Under the pieces are notes generated by a model. It searched no databases. It was not told where the DNA came from and worked only from the letters and a program-made list of their open reading frames with translations. Source: Nonomuraea helvata (GTDB taxonomy: Bacteria; Actinomycetota; Actinomycetes; Streptosporangiales; Streptosporangiaceae). Taken from it: 64,000 nt of DNA. The position numbers and the translations under genes are program-made. The DNA lies in assembly GCF_039535785.1 (NCBI RefSeq), contig NZ_BAAAXV010000001.1, forward strand, positions 558,001 through 622,000. Direction: 5' to 3'. Positions 63,100 to 64,000 of this stretch are shown in pieces (the stretch's first letter is position 1; every line of letters starts with the position of its first letter).

Positions 63100-64000
63100 T
63101 TATGCGGTCGTGGCGTGCCGCTCCAGGAACGTGTACACGTCGGCCTCGTCCACCCCCGGGAACGAGCCCGGCGGCAGCGCGGCCAGCACGTGGGAGTTGG
63201 CGCGGGCGGACGGCCAGGCGTACCCCTCCCAGCGTTCGGACAGCTCGGCGGGCGGACGGCGGCAGCAGTCGCCGTTGGGGCAGCCGGACCTGGTGCGGTT
63301 GGTGGTCTCGCGGCCCCTGAACCAGCGCGACTCCTTGTACGGCACCCCCAGCGTGATCGCGAAGTCCCGCTCGCGCGACGGATCCACGTGCGCCACGCAG
63401 AAATAGGTCCCGGTGGGCGAGTCGGAGTACTGGTAGTACACCGAGAACCGATCGGGCGAGGCGAACACCTGCCGCCCCGACCACTGCAGGCACATCCGCT
63501 GCCCCTCGATGGCCCCCTGCTCGTCGGCGGGGAAGACGATGCCGTCGTTCTCGTACGCCTTGTAGATGGTGCCCCCGGCGTCATTGCGGACGAAGTGGCA
63601 GACGAGGCCCAGGTGGTGGGTGGCGAGGTTGGTGAAACGGTGGGCGGCCATCTCGTACGAGACCGCGAAGACGTCCCGCAGGTCCTCCACCGACAGCGCC
63701 CGGTCTGCCTTGGCCTCCTGAAGGTAGAGCGCGGCCGCCCGCTCGGGGACGAGGACGGCGGCGGCGAAGTAGTTGGCCTCGGTGCGCTGGCGCAGGAAGT
63801 CGGCGAAGTCGCGCGGCTTGCCGTGGCCGAGCGCGAGGTGGCCGATGGTCTGGAGCAGGATCGTGCGCGGGGTGTGCATGCCGAGCTGCTCGTGTTTGAC
63901 GTAGATGCGGCGGTTGCGGAGGTCGGTGATGGAACGTACGGACCGGGGAAGATCTTGCGCGGTGTGCACCGTGTAGCCGAAATGGGTGACCAGGCTCTGG
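63100..64000 (-). CDS. C-terminal part of a ScfR/ImmA-type transcriptional regulator, N-terminus outside window
   Basis: The frame is open to the right edge; 299 codons plus stop are visible. The IrrE/ImmA-like region shows TILLQTIGHLALGH, where the usual HExxH is not intact, followed by a DUF2083-like C-terminal part with the conserved Cys cluster CPNGDCC. These are features of short-chain fatty-acyl-sensing XRE regulators; the N-terminal HTH would be beyond 64000. It lies 32 nt upstream of gpgS on the same strand. Confidence 0.7.
   Translation of the reverse strand, partial: QSLVTHFGYTVHTAQDLPRSVRSITDLRNRRIYVKHEQLGMHTPRTILLQTIGHLALGHGKPRDFADFLRQRTEANYFAAAVLVPERAAALYLQEAKADRALSVEDLRDVFAVSYEMAAHRFTNLATHHLGLVCHFVRNDAGGTIYKAYENDGIVFPADEQGAIEGQRMCLQWSGRQVFASPDRFSVYYQYSDSPTGTYFCVAHVDPSRERDFAITLGVPYKESRWFRGRETTNRTRSGCPNGDCCRRPPAELSERWEGYAWPSARANSHVLAALPPGSFPGVDEADVYTFLERHATTA

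Overview
This window is a high-GC actinomycete chromosome segment. Four things point that way: codon bias strongly toward G/C in third positions, Streptomyces-like TTGACA promoters, an actinobacterial-type Ebo cluster, and many secreted enzymes carrying ricin-B (CBM13) lectin modules. The overall style suggests Streptosporangiales (Nonomuraea-like) or a relative, but this is inference and no rRNA or tRNA is present to settle it. No IS element, prophage, CRISPR array or RNA gene was seen.

Layout. (1) 1-8415, minus strand: a CUT2-type (ribose/xylose-like) sugar ABC importer (ATPase, two permeases, lipoprotein binding protein), then a D-tagatose-3-epimerase-like enzyme and a large secreted ThuA/sugar dehydrogenase/PKD protein that leaves the window. 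(2) 8704-14218, plus strand and divergent from (1): an ebo metabolite-traffic cluster (UbiA prenyltransferase, TIM-barrel isomerase, EboA, TatD, EboE, EboF). Its first gene appears to carry the first codons of a lost inositol-phosphate synthase gene. A kinase-like gene follows. (3) 15268-22388, minus: three secreted CBM13 proteins (ThuA-DUF1080; sugar dehydrogenase-PKD-CBM6; beta-helix) with a divergent FadR/GntR regulator. (4) 23738-31549: a GH54 arabinofuranosidase, then a minus-strand catabolic operon (CUT1 binding protein, two permeases, enolase-superfamily enzyme, GH43) with a divergent GntR regulator. (5) 31930-51000: a hemicellulose and side-chain set: CE1-like esterase, GH95, GH10 xylanase, LacI, GH39, GH27, SGNH esterase, GH29, a clan GH-A enzyme, GH42, LacI. 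(6) 52196-64000: housekeeping and accessory genes: two-component system, Lnt-like acyltransferase, F420-type reductase, P450, acyl-CoA dehydrogenase, MFS with TetR, LtrA, glucosyl-3-phosphoglycerate synthase, and the C-terminal part of a ScfR-like regulator.

How it fits together. Secreted enzymes (xylanase, arabinofuranosidase, fucosidases, galactosidase, esterases) probably strip and cut plant polysaccharide outside the cell. CUT1 and CUT2 importers take up the products, and cytoplasmic GH43, GH39, GH42 and sugar isomerases finish the work. ThuA, DUF1080 and sugar dehydrogenase domains beside a TIM-barrel epimerase and an importer hint at an oxidative, keto-sugar branch. Regulation can be read from the DNA. 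Families of palindromes recur at promoters: TAAGC-N2-GCTTA, TGAAA-N1/2-TTTCA, CGAAYCGRTTCG, TGTTAGCGCTAACA and CGAAA-N3-TTTCG. Two pairs of promoters share long identical blocks, so the window looks like a coordinated regulon rather than a chance gathering of CAZymes.
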